From CAYQEC01 sp964569015 (GTDB lineage: Bacteria > Actinomycetota > Acidimicrobiia > Spongiisociales > UBA5794): 64,000 nucleotides of DNA. This document shows, piece after piece, positions 62,339-64,000 of the stretch; positions within the stretch are counted from its first letter, which is position 1; each line of letters starts with the position of its first letter. The stretch is from assembly GCA_964569015.1 (NCBI GenBank), contig CAZMSN010000001.1:31445-95444 (forward strand), written 5' to 3'. The position numbers were made by a program, and so were the translations under genes. The notes beneath the pieces are model-generated. The model did not search any database and was not told the DNA's origin. It worked only from the letters and a program-made list of their open reading frames with translations.

Positions 62339-62554
62339 AGCAACCAGGCGCTGCGCGACAGAGCGGCCGATGCCGTTCGCGCCTTCGACAGCCCACACCC
62401 GATCATCGAACTCGGCGACAGCGTCGAGCATCTCGACCAGCCCCTCGTCGGTGTTGTCGAACCGGCGTCTGGTCTTGATGGTCTCGTCTCGCCCCCTCAC
62501 CGAGATCGTGTTCGATGCCTTGTGCGGATCGAGACCGATGATCACTTCGGTCAT
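62339..62554 (-). pseudogene. Truncated IS110-family transposase
   Basis: About 72 N-terminal residues of an IS110/IS1111 DEDD transposase: EVIIGLDPHKASNTISV holds the first Asp and VWAVEGANGIGRSVAQRLVA the Glu region. Similarity stops after LVA near 62339; full proteins have 350-400 residues. The frame runs on in unrelated sequence to 62255. The element is inactive. Confidence 0.8.
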
Positions 62555-63051
62555 TGCCTTCTCCTCTCGTCGATGAATCAGTGAACGACGAGGGCGGCCA
62601 ATGCCTCTTCGAGCAGCGCAAACCTCTCTTCAGCCACAACCTCGTCTGAAGTCCAGGCCGCAAGCCATTAATGAGCCACAACCCGAAACCACGGGCTGGG
62701 CAGCCGGTTAACGAGCGAACCATCTCGGACCCCGATCCAGAGCCTGGTCTCGACCCCAGATCACTTCCAGTTCTAACAAGAGGCCGGATCTCGGGCTTTC
62801 CAGCCGGGCTTGGCAGAACGGGACGCGTGTTGTTATGCGTTCGCGTCTTCGCGACACGACGCGAACGCTGTCGGTCCCCTGAGCTGCTAAATCGACGGGC
62901 GCCGACTCGGCGACCGTCGGCGAGCCGATCCGACGGCTCGTCGGACCGGCCTCTCCCTCGCCGGGCGGGAGGGCCGTATCCACCCCACCGCACCAGCACC
63001 GCCGACATCTAGGAGTAGCGTTCGGGTCGGAGCTCGAGGAAGGGGAAGGAC
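62555..63051. other. Non-coding stretch
   Basis: No convincing gene. A + frame from 62671 to 63012 is Arg/Pro/Ser-rich and looks like GC-rich noise. Confidence 0.45.
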
Positions 63052-63465
63052 ATGGATGAGTGGAACACCTCCTGGTTTCAGGTCTTCCGACTAGCGTGCT
63101 CCCGAATCCTCGAGATGTTCGCCGACGCCAATCCGGGTGCCAAGAATGAGGCGCGGAGAGCGGCATATGTGTTCGGAGACCTCGACGGCGAAGGATATGG
63201 GTCGGTCATCGGCGACCTCATAGAGCTGTCCGACGAGTGCAGCCGGTCGTTGGACCGGGGAGAAGCCGAGCTGACGGAGGTCGTGCCGCAACTTCACGAC
63301 CCGATGATGGAATGCCTCAAGGAGTACGGTAAAAGCGGCCTGGACGACAGCTTCTGGGTTCCGTGGAGCCAGTTCTGGGAGGCCCTTGACGTCGAGGCGA
63401 TCGTTGAGTACATGAAGAACGAGCGGCGAGAGCAGACGACCGGGCCGAGCAACACACATCTGTAG
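63052..63465 (+). CDS. Hypothetical cytoplasmic protein
   Basis: 137 residues, acidic and mostly helical, starting MDEWNTSWFQVFRLACSRIL. ATG 63052 follows GGAAGGGGAAGG, a good ribosome site. No signal, membrane segment or known motif is seen. Codon use looks coding (GC-rich third positions). Confidence 0.65.
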   Translation: MDEWNTSWFQVFRLACSRILEMFADANPGAKNEARRAAYVFGDLDGEGYGSVIGDLIELSDECSRSLDRGEAELTEVVPQLHDPMMECLKEYGKSGLDDSFWVPWSQFWEALDVEAIVEYMKNERREQTTGPSNTHL

Positions 63466-63566
63466 CCGGCTCGTCGGCCATCCTCCACGGCTGCCTCCAC
63501 CGCCACACCCATGCCAAAAGAGCGCATCGCCTGGCCCGCCACCCAATAGGCCGCTGCTTGACAATA

Positions 63567-63859
63567 CGAGCCATCACCGCCATCGCGGTGATGCAGCTCT
63601 GGGAGCAGGGGCTGGTCGACCTCGACGCTCCCGCCAACGACTACCTCCGCGCCTACCAACTGATCCCGGCCGAGGCCGGTCACCGGCGGTGCGCCACCTG
63701 CTGACCCATATCGCCGGTCTCGGCGAACTGGCGCACCCCTCGGGCATGGTCAGGCCCGACTTCGGCGAGAGCGTGCCGGCCGGGGAGCCGCTGCCGTCGC
63801 TGGTGGAGTTCGACGGCGGCGGCCTCCACCTCCACGCCGATCACCCGGACACGACGTAG
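63567..63859 (+). pseudogene. Fragment of a serine beta-lactamase/esterase-family gene
   Basis: Frame 1 gives ITAIAVMQLWEQGLVDLDAP then ANDYLRAYQLIPAEA, the segment after the SxxK motif. It then stops, but one base shifted the frame continues VRHLLTHIAGLGELAHPSGM and GEPLPSLVEF. A frameshift near 63680 and a missing N-terminal SxxK and C-terminal half show a decayed fragment. Confidence 0.75.
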
Positions 63860-63890
63860 ATGCAGGCGAACGGTCATAACATCCGGACTT

Positions 63891-63949
63891 ATCAGAGCCT
63901 CTTCCTTGCTCGGCGACTTCAACATCACCGAGTATCGAGGGGCTCTGAT
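63891..63949. repeat. Inverted repeat near the right edge
   Basis: ATCAGAGCC (63891-63899) and GGCTCTGAT (63941-63949) are perfect reverse complements, with an inner CTCGG / CCGAG pair. It may be a terminator, a recombination site or an element end. Confidence 0.5.
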
Positions 63950-64000
63950 CATCAGCCCGGCATCATCACCACACTGCGGCTCCCCAACTCACCGCGCAGT

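Noticed and set aside
62671..63012. A 113-residue + strand ORF
   Set aside because: Arg/Pro/Ser-rich composition, no ribosome site and no family resemblance.

Overview
This is a high-GC window whose gene content points to an uncultured actinobacterium, most likely of the class Acidimicrobiia (inferred from gene families, not from a marker-gene tree). Supporting families are WhiB, GuaB3, UPF0182, a YlbL-type PDZ/Lon-like protein, a DivIVA-domain protein, a class E-like sortase, a SenX3/RegX3-like pair and a zinc-finger anti-sigma factor. Several genes have a TAnnnT -10 box only 6-9 bases before the start codon, which suggests leaderless mRNAs. A run of exactly 100 N (4895-4994) inside a coding tandem repeat marks a scaffold gap, so this is a draft or metagenome assembly.

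1-24.2 kb is core metabolism, mostly on the + strand. It holds trpS, guaB3-guaA, a CheA-like hybrid kinase with a receiver-GAF partner, a PcrA/UvrD helicase, sucC-sucD, a LysE-type exporter, purN-purH-folD, icd and mdh, then sdhC-sdhA-sdhB on the - strand. Together sucCD, icd, mdh and sdhCAB cover much of the TCA cycle; guaA, purN, purH and folD serve purine and one-carbon metabolism.

24.4-33 kb is regulation and envelope: whiB, tatA, an ECF sigma / two-finger anti-sigma / RseB-like operon, an HtrA protease, and membrane or hypothetical proteins. 32.6-39.2 kb is a phosphate module: a RegX3/SenX3-like two-component pair diverging from pstS-pstC-pstA-pstB-phoU, with a PHO-box-like array of 11-bp repeats between them. 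39.2-51.1 kb is mixed: a secreted pair, paaN, bioY, a sortase, a YlbL-like protease, a DivIVA fusion and UPF0182.

51.1-62.6 kb is an accessory island anchored on an initiator tRNA-fMet gene. After the intact tRNA come three repeat units. Each has a 3' fragment of the same tRNA split in its T-loop by a ~72-bp palindrome, then a hairpin terminator, then short repeats that look like integrase arm sites. Units A and B are followed by a convergent tyrosine integrase (A interrupted by one stop, B a pseudogene); unit C is followed by an IS110-family fragment. The cargo is a sensor kinase in A, and in B a complete two-component system next to a secreted acidic protein with duplicated calcium-loop-like motifs. 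A shared operator-like sequence precedes both the two-component system and the acidic-protein gene, so that gene is probably a target of the system. The last 1.5 kb holds a small hypothetical gene, a decayed beta-lactamase-family fragment and an inverted repeat.
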